Shown here: positions 48,225-62,380 of the stretch, one piece after another
Position numbering within the stretch: the first letter of the stretch is position 1
How the letters are laid out: each line of letters starts with the position of its first letter
Assembly: GCA_022822365.1 (NCBI GenBank)
Contig: JAJEBV010000008.1
Location: 62,001 to 126,000 of the forward strand
Direction of reading: 5' to 3'
Length of the DNA: 64,000 bases
From: Thermoanaerobaculia bacterium
Lineage (GTDB): Bacteria > Acidobacteriota > Thermoanaerobaculia > Multivoradales > Multivoraceae
Position numbers and translations under genes: made by a program
The notes under the pieces: generated by a model
The model's database searches: none
What the model saw: the letters and a program-made list of their open reading frames with translations, nothing else
Told to the model about the DNA's origin: nothing

Positions 48225-49784
48225 TCAGGACGTCAACCCGAACTCGATCGCGTCCGAGAGCGCTTCCCAGCTTGCTTCGATGATGTTCGTGCCCGCGCCG
48301 ACCGTGGTCCAGCGCTCGCCGCCGGCGACGAAATCGACGAGCACGCGGGTCGTCGCGGCCGTTCCGTGGGCGCTGTCCAGGATGCGGACCTTGTAGTCGG
48401 CCAATCGCATCTCGCCCAGCGCCGGATAGTGCGGCTCCAGTGCCTTGCGCAGCGCATGGGCCAGCGCGTTGACCGGGCCATTGCCTTCCGCCGCCGTGTG
48501 AGCGATGGCGCCGCCCGGCACCTCGACCTTGACGGTCGCCTCCGCGACCAGACCGCGACCGTCGCGGTGTTCGACAACGGTGAGAAAGTCGATCAGGCGG
48601 AAAGGCGCCTCGTAGCCGGGTTCCGCACGGCGCAGCATGAGCTCGACGGACGCCTCGGCGGCCTCGAAGCTGTAGCCGCGGTTCTCCAGCTCCTTGACCT
48701 TGTACAGCACCTCACGCGCGTGAGGAGTCTCCGCGATCCCGGCGCCCGCCGCGAGATGAGCGATGTTGCCGCGTCCCGAGAGTTCGGAGACCACGGTCCG
48801 CATCTCGTTGCCGACCACCTCCGGCTCGACGTGCTGGTAGCTGGTCGGTTCCTTGAGCATCGCCGCGACATGGATGCCGCCCTTGTGGGCGAAGGCACTC
48901 CGGCCGACGTAGGGCAGGTGGTCGTCGTGGGCGATGTTCGCCACCTCGGCGACGTAGCGCGACAGAGAGGTCAACTCGCGCAGGCTCTCGTCGGGGACGC
49001 AGGAGAACCCCATCTTGCACTGCAGGTCCGGCACGATGGTCACCAGGTTCGCGTTCGCCACCCGTTCGCCGTAGCCGTTGATCGTGCCCTGGACCATGAC
49101 CGCGCCTGCCCGCACCGCGGCCAGTGTGTTCGCGACGCCGCATCCGGCGTCGTCGTGCGTATGGATGCCGATCCGTACATCCGGACCGAGCTCGGCCCGC
49201 GCCGCGTCGATCCCCGCTTCGATCTGCCACGGCAGCGTGCCGCCGTTCGTGTCGCAGAGCACGACGTAATCGGCGCCCGCCGCGGCCGCCGCGCGCAACG
49301 TGCCGAGCGCGCACTCGGGGTTCCCGGTCAGACCGTCGAAGAAGTGCTCCGCGTCGTAGATCACCTCGCGGCCGAGCTCCTTGAGATAGCCGACCGTGTC
49401 GCCGATCATCGCCTCGTTCTCTCGCGCGTCGGTTTCGAGCACCTTCTCGACGTGCAGGTCCCAGCTCTTGCCGACCAGCGTGACGGTGGGCGTCTCCGCG
49501 GCGACCAGCGCCTGGACGTTGCCGTCGCGGTTGCAGGCGCTGTGCTTGCGCCGGGTGGCGCCGAAGGCACAGATTCTCGCCTGTTCGAGCTCGACCTCGC
49601 GGATGGCCTCGAAGAAGTCGGCGTCCTTCGGATTCGAGCCAGGCCAGCCGCACTCGATGTAGGGGATGCCGAAGGCGTCCAGCCGCCTGGCGATCGCCAG
49701 CTTGTCCGCCAGCGACAGGGAAATGTTCTCTCGCTGGGTCCCGTCGCGAAGTGTCGTGTCGTACAGCTCGATCCTGGTGGTCAT
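48225..49784 (-). CDS. cimA: (R)-citramalate synthase
   Basis: The 519-residue enzyme begins IELYDTTLRDGTQRENISLS, the DRE-TIM entry motif (Arg-Asp), and carries IHTHDDAGCGVANTLAAV (His-x-His metal site) and NGYGERVANANL. The C-terminal domain (LADYKVRILDSAHGTAATTRVLVDF) is the regulatory LeuA-dimer type. Length and the NRDGN/KSWDLHVEKVL segments fit citramalate synthase (TIGR00977-type) better than isopropylmalate synthase. It condenses pyruvate and acetyl-CoA in the threonine-independent route to isoleucine, complementing the ilv-leu operon at 54-63 kb. It lies 26 bases downstream of the SNF2 gene. Confidence 0.9.
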   Translation of the reverse strand: MTTRIELYDTTLRDGTQRENISLSLADKLAIARRLDAFGIPYIECGWPGSNPKDADFFEAIREVELEQARICAFGATRRKHSACNRDGNVQALVAAETPTVTLVGKSWDLHVEKVLETDARENEAMIGDTVGYLKELGREVIYDAEHFFDGLTGNPECALGTLRAAAAAGADYVVLCDTNGGTLPWQIEAGIDAARAELGPDVRIGIHTHDDAGCGVANTLAAVRAGAVMVQGTINGYGERVANANLVTIVPDLQCKMGFSCVPDESLRELTSLSRYVAEVANIAHDDHLPYVGRSAFAHKGGIHVAAMLKEPTSYQHVEPEVVGNEMRTVVSELSGRGNIAHLAAGAGIAETPHAREVLYKVKELENRGYSFEAAEASVELMLRRAEPGYEAPFRLIDFLTVVEHRDGRGLVAEATVKVEVPGGAIAHTAAEGNGPVNALAHALRKALEPHYPALGEMRLADYKVRILDSAHGTAATTRVLVDFVAGGERWTTVGAGTNIIEASWEALSDAIEFGLTS

Positions 49785-49810
49785 CGGCCCACTACCCTAT
49801 TGGCCCGGCC

Positions 49811-52750
<2,940 letters not shown>

Positions 52751-52857
52751 GGAGAATCACGAAACGCGCACGTAAACGCTCGACTATACCGCTGAATCAG
52801 GCCGTCGTGTCGCTTCTGGCGCTAGGCTTTCGAGGCATCGACCACGTACGCGCGCCC

Positions 52858-53982
52858 ATGATCCTGAAGATGATGACGAGACGTCGAGCGCTGCTGGTTA
52901 CGGCAATCGGGTTCACGGCTGCGTGTGCTCCTCCGCCGGCGGCCGACACGACCGGCCTCGCCGACGCGCCCGGCCAGTCCCGGTCACGCCTGGACGAACT
53001 CGACAACCTCCTGCGCGAGCAAGCCGCGGAGGGTTTCGCCGGCAACGTGCTCGTGGCCCGCGGCGACGAGGTGATTCACCTGGCCGGCTACGGCTTGGCG
53101 GACCGGGAGGCCGGCGTCCCCTTCGGGCCGGAGACCGTGTCGACGATCGGCTCGATCACGAAGCAGTTCACCGGCGCGGCGATCCTCAAGCTCCAGGAAC
53201 AGGGCCGCCTGAGCGTCTCCGATCCGGTCCGCCGGTTCTTCCCTGAAGCGCCGGCCGACAAGCGGGAGATCACGATCCACCAGCTCCTCACCCACACGGC
53301 CGGCCTGCCGCCGGCGCTGGGTTCGGACGAGGACTACATCGACCGCGACGGCTACCTGGAAGAGGTCTGGCGCACCGGGCTGCGCCACCCGCCGGGCGAA
53401 CGCCACGACTACTCCAACACGGGCTACTCCGTGCTCGCCGCGATCGTCGAAAACGTCTCCGGCATGGGCTACGAGGAGTTCCTCCGGCGGGAGTTCTTCG
53501 ATCCGCTGGGCATGCATCACACCGGCTATCGGCTGGCCGACTGGTCAGGAGCACACGTCGCCACCGGCTACCGGGACGGCCGGCGCTTCGGCCGGGTCAT
53601 CGACATGCAGAGCCACGACGACGGCTTCTCCTGGCACCTCGTGGGCAACGGCGGCATTCACTCCACCGTCGAAGACATGGCGCGCTGGATCAGGGCTCTC
53701 CGCCAAGGCGAAGTGCTGTCGGCCGAGTCGCTCGACGCCCTGTTCGGCGAACACGTTGACGAAGGCTACGGCGACTCCTTCTACGGCTACGGATGGGTCA
53801 CTTTCCGCCTCCCGAACGGCGAGCGGATGATCGGACACAACGGCGGCAACGGCTTCTTCTTCGCCGACCTGAACTTCTTCCCGGATCGTGACGGCCTGCT
53901 CTACTGCCTGTTCGTGAACGACGCGGCTCACGAAGACGTGAGCGCCAGAATCCGCCGGTTGCTGCTCGAACAGGCCCCTTGA
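52858..53982 (+). CDS. Serine hydrolase, beta-lactamase class C/PBP family lipoprotein
   Basis: Likely starts are ATG 52858, 52870 or 52873; upstream frame is probably non-coding. An Arg-rich n-region and hydrophobic stretch end in lipobox TAAC, so the enzyme is probably lipidated. STIGSITKQF has the nucleophile Ser99 and Lys102 (S-x-x-K), DYSNTGYSVL supplies Tyr-x-Asn, and GHNGGNGF stands for the third motif. Members include esterases, D-aminopeptidases and beta-lactamases, so resistance cannot be inferred. Its last codons (TGA 53980-53982) are inside the -35 box of the ilv promoter. Confidence 0.85.
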   Translation: MILKMMTRRRALLVTAIGFTAACAPPPAADTTGLADAPGQSRSRLDELDNLLREQAAEGFAGNVLVARGDEVIHLAGYGLADREAGVPFGPETVSTIGSITKQFTGAAILKLQEQGRLSVSDPVRRFFPEAPADKREITIHQLLTHTAGLPPALGSDEDYIDRDGYLEEVWRTGLRHPPGERHDYSNTGYSVLAAIVENVSGMGYEEFLRREFFDPLGMHHTGYRLADWSGAHVATGYRDGRRFGRVIDMQSHDDGFSWHLVGNGGIHSTVEDMARWIRALRQGEVLSAESLDALFGEHVDEGYGDSFYGYGWVTFRLPNGERMIGHNGGNGFFFADLNFFPDRDGLLYCLFVNDAAHEDVSARIRRLLLEQAP

Positions 53983-54008
53983 CAGCCGCTCCCGTCCTCT
54001 CCTACGCT
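53979..54008 (+). promoter_or_regulatory. ilv-leu operon promoter
   Basis: TTGACA (53979-53984) and TACGCT (54003-54008) with an 18-base spacer form the best sigma70-type promoter in the window. The -35 overlaps the stop codon of the serine hydrolase. Expected transcription start is near 54015, giving a leader of about 40 bases before the leader peptide. Confidence 0.65.
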
Positions 54009-54054
54009 CCCTCGCACGACCTGCCGCCCGGTAGATCAACAGAATCCTTACGCC

Positions 54055-54123
54055 ATGACTACCCCCGCCGTCCTTCTGCTGCTGATTCTGGTCCTGGTCC
54101 TTGTGACCCAGGGGGCTAACTAG
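54055..54123 (+). CDS. ilv leader peptide (attenuator sensor)
   Basis: ATG 54055 reads 22 residues. After MTTPA come 12 consecutive branched-chain codons (7 Leu, 4 Val, 1 Ile, 54070-54105), then TQGAN and TAG. Such a run is the signature of a leader peptide that senses charging of Leu, Val and Ile tRNAs. The codons after it (54111-54117, GGGGGCT) are the antiterminator arm. No strong ribosome binding site is visible. Its position just before the terminator and the ilvE gene makes the function clear, though the peptide itself has no other role. Confidence 0.88.
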   Translation: MTTPAVLLLLILVLVLVTQGAN

Positions 54124-54181
54124 GCGCACCAACAGGAAACTGAGCGACTTCAAGCCCCCAGCAACGCCTGGGGGCTTTTTT
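54111..54181 (+). terminator. ilv attenuator: terminator hairpin and competing antiterminator
   Basis: AAGCCCCCAG (54152-54161) and CTGGGGGCTT (54168-54177) form a 10-bp stem with loop CAACGC, followed by a T run (54176-54181): a textbook intrinsic terminator. AGCCCCC (54153-54159) can also pair with GGGGGCT (54111-54117) at the end of the leader coding region. These pairings exclude each other. Stalling on the branched-chain codons should leave 54111-54117 free and favour antitermination. Confidence 0.88.
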
Positions 54182-54206
54182 GGTTCGGCGCCAGTGGAGT
54201 AACCGC

Positions 54207-55163
54207 ATGCCCATAGAACGATCGGACTGGATCTGGATCGACGACCAGTGGAAACCCTGGGACGAGGCGACCGTCCACCTCACCACCCACGGCCTGCACT
54301 ACGGCTCGTCGGTGTTCGAGGGCATTCGCGCCTACGACACGGGCGAGACGACGGCGATCTTCCGCCTCGGCCCGCACGTCCGGCGCCTGTTCGACAGTTG
54401 CAGGATCATGCGCATGGAACCCGGCTACACGCAGGACCAGGTCGAGGAGCTTTGCATCGAGGCGGTGGGCCGCAACCGTCTCGAGTCGTGCTATATCCGG
54501 CCGCTGATCTACCGGGGCAACGAGGAGATGGGCCTCAACCCGACCTCCTGCAGTTCGAGACTGGCCATCTACGCGGTCCGCTGGGGGCGCTACCTCGGCG
54601 AGGAAGCGATCGAACAGGGCGTGGACGCCGCGATCAGTTCCTGGCGGCGCTTCAACTCGAACACGGCCGTGCCGCTGGGCAAGATCAGCGGCCAGTACGT
54701 GACGAACCAGTTCGTGTCCATCGAGGCGCGCGAGCACGGCTACGCGGAGGGCATCATGCTCGACGACCGCGGCCTGGTCTGCGAGGGCGCCGGCGAGAAC
54801 CTCTTCCTGATCAGGGACGGTGTGATCTACACGCCGCCGCTCTACAACTCGATCCTGGGCGGCATCACCAGGGACTCGGTCATCACGATCGCCCGGGATC
54901 TCAAGTACGACGTCCGCTTCCAGCCGATCGCCCGTGAAGAGCTCTATCTCGCCGACGAGCTGTTCATGACCGGCACGGCGGCCGAAGTGAGCCCGGTGCG
55001 CTCCGTGGACCGGATCCCGATCGGCAGCGGCACGCGCGGCGAGATCACGCACCACCTCCAGGAGGAGTTCTTCGGGCTGGTCGAGGGCCGCCTCCCCGAC
55101 CGCCACAACTGGCTCACCCAGGTACCCCGGCTGCAGGAGGCCGCGAAGCCCCTGGCCGGCTGA
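54207..55163 (+). CDS. ilvE: Branched-chain amino acid aminotransferase
   Basis: ATG 54207 (MPIERSDWIW) follows GGAG. The 318-residue fold-type IV PLP enzyme has HGLHYGSSVFEGIRAY, RLGPHVRRLFDS, IRPLIYRG and the PLP Lys159 in AVPLGKISGQY; the late GIMLDDRGLVCEGAGENLFLI and FMTGTAAEVSPV complete the set. It transaminates 2-oxo acids of Ile, Val and Leu with glutamate, the last step of all three pathways. First structural gene after the attenuator. Confidence 0.95.
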   Translation: MPIERSDWIWIDDQWKPWDEATVHLTTHGLHYGSSVFEGIRAYDTGETTAIFRLGPHVRRLFDSCRIMRMEPGYTQDQVEELCIEAVGRNRLESCYIRPLIYRGNEEMGLNPTSCSSRLAIYAVRWGRYLGEEAIEQGVDAAISSWRRFNSNTAVPLGKISGQYVTNQFVSIEAREHGYAEGIMLDDRGLVCEGAGENLFLIRDGVIYTPPLYNSILGGITRDSVITIARDLKYDVRFQPIAREELYLADELFMTGTAAEVSPVRSVDRIPIGSGTRGEITHHLQEEFFGLVEGRLPDRHNWLTQVPRLQEAAKPLAG

Positions 55164-55177
55164 GCGAGGAGGCCGAG

Positions 55178-57091
55178 ATGAGCGACGAAGACGCCGCAAC
55201 GAACCGAGAGGCAGTGAACCCGGAGGCAGTGAACCCGCCGGATGGGGGCGCCGACGCGGTCGTGCTGACCGGCGCCGAAATCGTGTGCGAGTGCCTGCTG
55301 CACGAGGGGGTCGACATCGTCTTCGGCTACCCGGGCGGGGCCATCCTGCCCACCTACGACGCCCTGACCAAGTACCCGCAGCTCCACCACGTGCTGACCC
55401 GCCACGAACAGGGCGCGTCGCACATGGCCGACGGCTACGCCCGCGCCACCGGCAAGGTCGGCGTGGCGATGGCGACCAGCGGCCCCGGTGCGACGAACCT
55501 CGTCACCGGCATCGCCACGGCGATGATGGACTCGTCTCCCATTGTCTGCATCACGGGACAGGTCCCCACCGGCGCCATCGGCAGCGACGCCTTCCAGGAG
55601 ACGGACGTCACCGGCATCACCCTCCCGATCACCAAGCACAACTACCTGGTGACGAGCATCGACGAACTGCCCGAGGTGATGCGCGAGGCGTTTCATATCG
55701 CCCGGACCGGGCGGCCCGGTCCGGTGCTGGTCGACATTCCCAAGGACGTCCAGATCCAGGAAGCGGAGTTCGTCTACCCGACGGAGCCGATTCAACTCGC
55801 CGGCTACAGCCCGCCGAAGACGGCAAGAGCGCGCCAGGTCGCCGCGGCCCTGGAACTGATCCGGAAGTCGAAACGGCCGATCATCCTGGCCGGGCACGGC
55901 ATCTCGATGGCGGGCGCCAACGAGGAGCTCGCGCAACTGGCGGAGAAGGCGCAGATTCCGATCGCCCTGACCCTGCTCGGCAAGGGCGCGATCTCCGAGC
56001 AGCACCCGCTCTGCCTCGGAATGATGGGAATGCACGGCGGCGCCGAGGTGAACCACGCGATCCAGCAGGCCGACCTGCTGATCGCCCTGGGCATGCGTTT
56101 CGACGACCGGGTGACCGGCAACCTGGCGACCTACGCCAGGGACTCGCGCAAGATTCACGTCGACATCGACCCCTCCGAGATCAACAAGAACGTGACCGTC
56201 GACGTCGGCATCGTCGGCGACCTCGGCGAGGTCCTGCGGCAATTGCTCGACCGGGTCGAGCGGCGGCCGAACGAAGCCTGGTTCGACCGCATCGCCGAGT
56301 GGCGGGCGGACTCCGAGCTGCGCGAGATCGTGCGGCCGGCCGAGGCGCCCCAGCACCCGGCGGTGCCCGAAGGCAAGCTGCTCGGCGCCCAGGTCATCCG
56401 CGACCTCTTCGAGTTCACGGCGGGCGGCGCCATCACCGTCACCGATGTCGGCCAGCACCAGATGTGGGAGGCCCAGTACTACCAGCACGAACGACCGCAC
56501 AGCCTGATCACCAGCGGCGGCCTGGGCACGATGGGCTTCGGCCTGCCGGCGGCGATCGGTGCCAAGATGTCCCGCCCCGACCAGGAAGTGTGGGCCATCG
56601 TTGGCGACGGCGGCTTCCAGATGACGATGATGGAACTCGCCACGGCGGTCCAGGAGCGGGTCAACGTCCACATCGCGATCATCAACAACGGCTTCCTCGG
56701 CATGGTCCGCCAGTGGCAGGAGTTCTTCTACGAGGAACGCTACAACCAGACGCCAATGGTCAACCCGGACTTCTGCAAGCTCGCGGAGGCCTACGGCATC
56801 CCGACCGTCCGCGTCACCGAGCGCGGCCAGATCGAAGAGGCGGTCAAGGCCTCGCGCGCGCAGACAGCCGGACCGACCCTGATCGACTTCGTCGTCGAGA
56901 AGGAAGAGATCGTCTTCCCCATGGTGCCGGCAGGCGCCGACCTCGACGACATGATCCGCCGGCCCACACCGGCGGAGTTCGAGCGGCAGCAACGCGAACG
57001 GGCGGCAGCGGCTGAGGTCACGGAAGCGGAGACGACCGAGCTGGAGGCGCCCGCCGCCGCGGCGGCCCTGGGTTCCCGGTTCGGGGTCTGA
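55178..57091 (+). CDS. ilvB: Acetolactate synthase large subunit
   Basis: ATG 55178 follows GAGGAGG. The 637-residue ThDP enzyme has the catalytic Glu77 in LTRHEQGASHMADGYARATG, GPGATNLVTGIATA, the FAD-region DDRVTGNL, and the ThDP motif VGDGGFQMTMMELATAVQE...NN. It forms acetolactate or acetohydroxybutyrate from pyruvate in Val/Leu/Ile synthesis. A 15-bp tandem duplication (55208-55237) encodes EAVNP twice in the N-terminal extension. The extra C-terminal tail is alanine- and glutamate-rich. It works with IlvN downstream. Confidence 0.96.
   Translation: MSDEDAATNREAVNPEAVNPPDGGADAVVLTGAEIVCECLLHEGVDIVFGYPGGAILPTYDALTKYPQLHHVLTRHEQGASHMADGYARATGKVGVAMATSGPGATNLVTGIATAMMDSSPIVCITGQVPTGAIGSDAFQETDVTGITLPITKHNYLVTSIDELPEVMREAFHIARTGRPGPVLVDIPKDVQIQEAEFVYPTEPIQLAGYSPPKTARARQVAAALELIRKSKRPIILAGHGISMAGANEELAQLAEKAQIPIALTLLGKGAISEQHPLCLGMMGMHGGAEVNHAIQQADLLIALGMRFDDRVTGNLATYARDSRKIHVDIDPSEINKNVTVDVGIVGDLGEVLRQLLDRVERRPNEAWFDRIAEWRADSELREIVRPAEAPQHPAVPEGKLLGAQVIRDLFEFTAGGAITVTDVGQHQMWEAQYYQHERPHSLITSGGLGTMGFGLPAAIGAKMSRPDQEVWAIVGDGGFQMTMMELATAVQERVNVHIAIINNGFLGMVRQWQEFFYEERYNQTPMVNPDFCKLAEAYGIPTVRVTERGQIEEAVKASRAQTAGPTLIDFVVEKEEIVFPMVPAGADLDDMIRRPTPAEFERQQRERAAAAEVTEAETTELEAPAAAAALGSRFGV
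55208..55237 (+). repeat. 15-bp tandem duplication in ilvB 5' end
   Basis: GAGGCAGTGAACCCG occurs twice in direct tandem (55208-55222, 55223-55237), coding EAVNP-EAVNP in the likely disordered N-terminal extension. The exact copies suggest a recent slippage event. Confidence 0.8.
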
Positions 57092-57119
57092 GGTCGGCCG
57101 GCTCCCGAGGAACGGCGAA

Positions 57120-57665
57120 ATGGCGAAACACATCCTGGCCGCGCTGGTCGAGAATCGCCCCGGGGTCCTGGCCCGGGTGGCGAACCTGTTCCGGCGGCGC
57201 AGCTTCAACATCGACAGCCTGTCCGTCGGCCGCACTCAGCGCGACGAGATGTCCCGGATGACGATCGTCATGGAGTCCGACAGCGCGGAGGCGGACCGCC
57301 TGGTCAAGAACCTCTACAAGCTGGTCGACGTCGTCCACGTCGACCACCTCCACAGTCAGCCCTCGGTGGTGAGGGAGATGGCTCTGGTCAAGGTCCGGGC
57401 GACCTCCGACAACCGGCGGGAGGTGATCCAGCTCTGCGACATCTTCCGCGCCCGGATCATCGACGTCTCCGCCGAAAGCCTGGTGGTGGAGATCACCGGC
57501 GAGGAAGAGAAACTCGAGAACTTCACCGAACTCGTGCGTCCCTTCGGCATCGTCGAGATGGTGCGCACCGGCATGATCGCGCTGGGGCGCGGCGGCCACA
57601 CCCTGAAGGACGAAGGCTTCAAGCCCAACCGCAGCCGCGCCGCGGCGCGCAGCAACGTGCTCTGA
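57120..57665 (+). CDS. ilvN: Acetolactate synthase regulatory small subunit
   Basis: The 181-residue protein opens with an ACT domain (HILAALVENRPGVLARVANLFRRRSFNIDSLSVG), the site where valine usually binds to inhibit the enzyme. The rest (MALVKVRATSDNRREVIQLCDIFRARIIDVS, then VEITGEEEKLENFTELVRPFGI) is the C-terminal regulatory domain seen in IlvH/IlvN. It activates and confers feedback control on IlvB. The gene is 28 bases after ilvB with AGGAA upstream. Confidence 0.95.
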   Translation: MAKHILAALVENRPGVLARVANLFRRRSFNIDSLSVGRTQRDEMSRMTIVMESDSAEADRLVKNLYKLVDVVHVDHLHSQPSVVREMALVKVRATSDNRREVIQLCDIFRARIIDVSAESLVVEITGEEEKLENFTELVRPFGIVEMVRTGMIALGRGGHTLKDEGFKPNRSRAAARSNVL

Positions 57666-57704
57666 ACGCCTCCGCTCGAATCACCAGACGAGGAACCCAA
57701 CCAG

Positions 57705-58706
57705 ATGGCGAAGCTCTATTACGACGACGACGCGGACCTTTCCCGGCTCGACGGCCGCACCGTCGCGGTGATCGGCTACGGCAGCCAGGGCCACGCCCAC
57801 GCGCTGAACCTGCGCGACAGCGGCGTGGACGTCGTCGTCGGCCTGCGTGAAGGCAGCGGCAGCGCCGCCAAGGCCGAAGCCGACGGCCTCGAGGTGCTCG
57901 GCAACGCGGCCGCGGCCGCGCGGGCGCAGATGATCATGGTCCTGGCGCCCGACACGGTGCAGGCCGAACTCTACGAGCAGGACCTCGCCCCGAATCTCGA
58001 GCCGGGGAACACCCTGATGTTCGCGCACGGGTTCAACGTCCGCTACGGCGAGATCGGAGCGCCGGAGGAAGTCGACGTGTCCCTGGTCGCGCCGAAGGCG
58101 CCGGGGCACAGGGTGCGGGAGGTGTTCACGGAGGGCGCCGGCACGCCGGGCCTCGTCGCGGTCGCGAACGACGCCAGCGGCGGCGCCCTGGCCGACGCCC
58201 TGGCCTACGCGAAGGGCATCGGCTGCACCCGCGCCGGAGTGATCGAGACCACGTTCGCCGAGGAGACGGAGACCGACCTGTTCGGCGAGCAGATCGTCCT
58301 CTGCGGCGGCGCCTCCGCCCTGGTCCGCGCCGGGTTCGAGAAGCTGGTCGCCGCCGGCTACCAGCCGGAAGTCGCGTACTTCGAATGCCTGCATGAGCTG
58401 AAGCTGATCGTCGACCTGATGTACGAGGGCGGGCTCGGCTACATGTGGTACAGCGTCTCCGATACCGCCGAGCACGGCGGCTACCACGCCGGCGATCAGA
58501 TGATCACGGAGGACGTGCGGGCGGTGATGGACAAGATCCTGAGCGACATCCAGGACGGGACGTACGCCCGCGACTGGATCGCCGAGAACAGGAACGGCCG
58601 GCCGCGCTTCGATCCCCGGAGGCAGCAGGAGCGGAGCCATCCGATCGAGGAGGTCGGCCGGGAACTGCGTCGGATGATGCCGTTCCTGGACGCCAAGGAG
58701 GTGTAG
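57705..58706 (+). CDS. ilvC: Ketol-acid reductoisomerase, class I
   Basis: The 333-residue enzyme has the Rossmann [25 protein letters not shown], followed by GSGSAAKA whose Arg/Ser fit NADPH preference, [23 protein letters not shown], and the all-helical domain with [19 protein letters not shown] and [19 protein letters not shown] (metal-binding acidic residues). It converts acetolactate to the dihydroxy acid in Val/Ile/Leu synthesis. ATG 57705 follows GAGGAA. Class I length (about 330-340). Confidence 0.96.
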   Translation: MAKLYYDDDADLSRLDGRTVAVIGYGSQGHAHALNLRDSGVDVVVGLREGSGSAAKAEADGLEVLGNAAAAARAQMIMVLAPDTVQAELYEQDLAPNLEPGNTLMFAHGFNVRYGEIGAPEEVDVSLVAPKAPGHRVREVFTEGAGTPGLVAVANDASGGALADALAYAKGIGCTRAGVIETTFAEETETDLFGEQIVLCGGASALVRAGFEKLVAAGYQPEVAYFECLHELKLIVDLMYEGGLGYMWYSVSDTAEHGGYHAGDQMITEDVRAVMDKILSDIQDGTYARDWIAENRNGRPRFDPRRQQERSHPIEEVGRELRRMMPFLDAKEV

Positions 58707-58708
58707 CA

Positions 58709-60324
<1,616 letters not shown>

Positions 60325-60328
<4 letters not shown>

Positions 60329-61746
60329 GTCGACCGAGGACGCTGTTCGAGAAGATCTGGCGGCGCCACCTGGTCGCCGCCGAAACCGAGGGCCTGCCCG
60401 CGACCCTCTACGTCGACCTGCACCTGGTGCACGAAGTGACCTCGCCGCAGGCGTTCACCGAGCTGGCCGAACGGGAACTCCCCGTCCGGCGCCCCGACCT
60501 GACGCTGGCGACGATGGACCACTCGACGCCGACCGATCCCTCGATCGACACGGCAAAGCTGCGTGTGCTCGACCCGGAGGGCTCCGCGCAACTCGACCGG
60601 TTGCTGGCGAACTGCGAACGGCACGGCATCCCCCTCTACGCGATGGGCGACGAGCGCCGCGGCATCGTCCACGTGATCGGCCCCGAGCTCGGCGCCACCC
60701 AGCCCGGCATGACCGTCGTCTGCGGAGACAGCCATACGAGCACCCACGGCGCGGTCGGGGCGCTCGCCTTCGGCATCGGCACCAGCGAGGTCGGCCACGT
60801 GCTCGCCACCCAGTGCCTGCTCCAGCACCGGCCGAAGACCTACGAGGTCCGCGTCGACGGCCGCCTGCAGGAGGGCGTGGTCGCCAAGGACATCATTCTG
60901 GCGGTGATCGCCCGGCTCGGCATCGGCGGCGGCACGGGGCACGTCTTCGAGTACACCGGCGAAGCCATCCGCGCCCTCGACATGGAAGGCCGGATGACGG
61001 TCTGCAACATGTCGATCGAGGGCGGCGCCCGCGCCGGCCTGATCGCCCCCGACGACGTCACCTTTGCGTACCTGGAAGGCCGCCCGATGGCGCCGGCGGG
61101 CTACGACTGGGAGGCGGCCGTCGACGACTGGCGGTCGCTGCCCACCGACGACGGGGCGGCCTACGACCGGACCACGACTCTCGACGGCTCCGCGCTCGAG
61201 CCGATGGTCACGTACGGCACGAACCCCGGCATGGCGATCCCGATCGCGGGAGCGGTACCGGAAGACGACGCCATCGAACCCGAGAAGCGGGCGTCCTTCC
61301 GCAAGGCGCTCGACTACATGGCCCTCGAACCCGGCCAGCAACTTCAGGGCAAGCCGATCGACGTCGTCTTCGTCGGAAGCTGCACGAACTCGCGATACAG
61401 CGACCTCGTGGCCGCGGCGAACGTGCTGCGCGGCCGCAAGGTCGCGGACGGCTTGCGGGTGCTCATCGTGCCCGGCTCCGACGCCGTCAAGCGACAGGCC
61501 GAACGGGACGGTCTCGCCCAGGTCTTCGTCGACGCCGGCGCGGAGTGGCGCGAGGCCGGTTGCTCGATGTGCCTGGCGATGAACGGCGACCAGCTCGCGC
61601 CCGGCCAGTACGCCGTCAGCACCTCGAACCGCAACTTCGAAGGCCGCCAGGGCGCCGGCGGGCGCACCTTCCTGGCCAGTCCGCTGACCGCGGCCGCATC
61701 GGCGATCACGGGTCGCGTCACCGACGTCCGCGAGGTGCTGTCGTGA
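60325..61746 (+). CDS. leuC: 3-isopropylmalate dehydratase large subunit
   Basis: ATG 60325 overlaps the leuA stop (ATGA). The 473-residue aconitase-fold subunit has [32 protein letters not shown] and the [4Fe-4S] cysteines in [11 protein letters not shown] and [30 protein letters not shown] is the conserved C-terminal block. With LeuD it isomerises 2- to 3-isopropylmalate. Translational coupling to leuA and leuD is built into the overlapping ends. Confidence 0.96.
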
Positions 61747-62366
61747 GCAGGAGCTTCACCCGCTTCACCGGCTCGATGGCGCCGCTGCCGATCCAGAACG
61801 TCGACACCGACCAGATCATCCCGGCGTCCTACCTGAAGGTGACCGACCGCAGCGGTCTCGCTTCCGGCCTGTTCTCCCGCTGGCGCTACCGCGACGGCGA
61901 TCCCGAAGGCGAGCCCATCTCCGACTTCGTGCTGAACCGCGCCGAGCACGCAGACGCCAGAATCCTGCTCGCCGGCGACAACTTCGGCTGCGGCAGCTCG
62001 CGAGAGCACGCGCCCTGGGCCCTCGTCGGCTACGGCTTCCGCGCCGTGATCAGCACCTCCTTCGCCGACATCTTCCGCAGCAACGCGCTGAAGAACGGCC
62101 TGCTCGTCGTGCCGGTAACCGAAGACGGCTCCGCTTCGCTGTTCGAGGCCGTCGCCGCCGATCCGGCCACCGAGGTCACGATCGACCTCGAGGCACAGAC
62201 CCTCAGCCTGCCGGGCGGTGGCGAGACGAGCTTCGAGGTCGACCCCTTCGCCCGCCGCTGCCTGCTCGACGGCACGGATCAGCTCGGCTACCTGCTGAAC
62301 CAGGCGCCGGCGATCCAGACGTTCGAGGCCGCCCACCCGGCGCGGCTCGACACCAGATCAGGCTGA
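61743..62366 (+). CDS. leuD: 3-isopropylmalate dehydratase small subunit
   Basis: GTG 61743 overlaps the leuC stop (GTGA). The 207-residue swivel-domain subunit has [45 protein letters not shown] and [15 protein letters not shown], all standard LeuD motifs. It completes the active site with LeuC. Length fits the bacterial family (about 200). Confidence 0.96.
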   Translation: MSRSFTRFTGSMAPLPIQNVDTDQIIPASYLKVTDRSGLASGLFSRWRYRDGDPEGEPISDFVLNRAEHADARILLAGDNFGCGSSREHAPWALVGYGFRAVISTSFADIFRSNALKNGLLVVPVTEDGSASLFEAVAADPATEVTIDLEAQTLSLPGGGETSFEVDPFARRCLLDGTDQLGYLLNQAPAIQTFEAAHPARLDTRSG

Positions 62367-62380
62367 GCAACCGACTCCCC

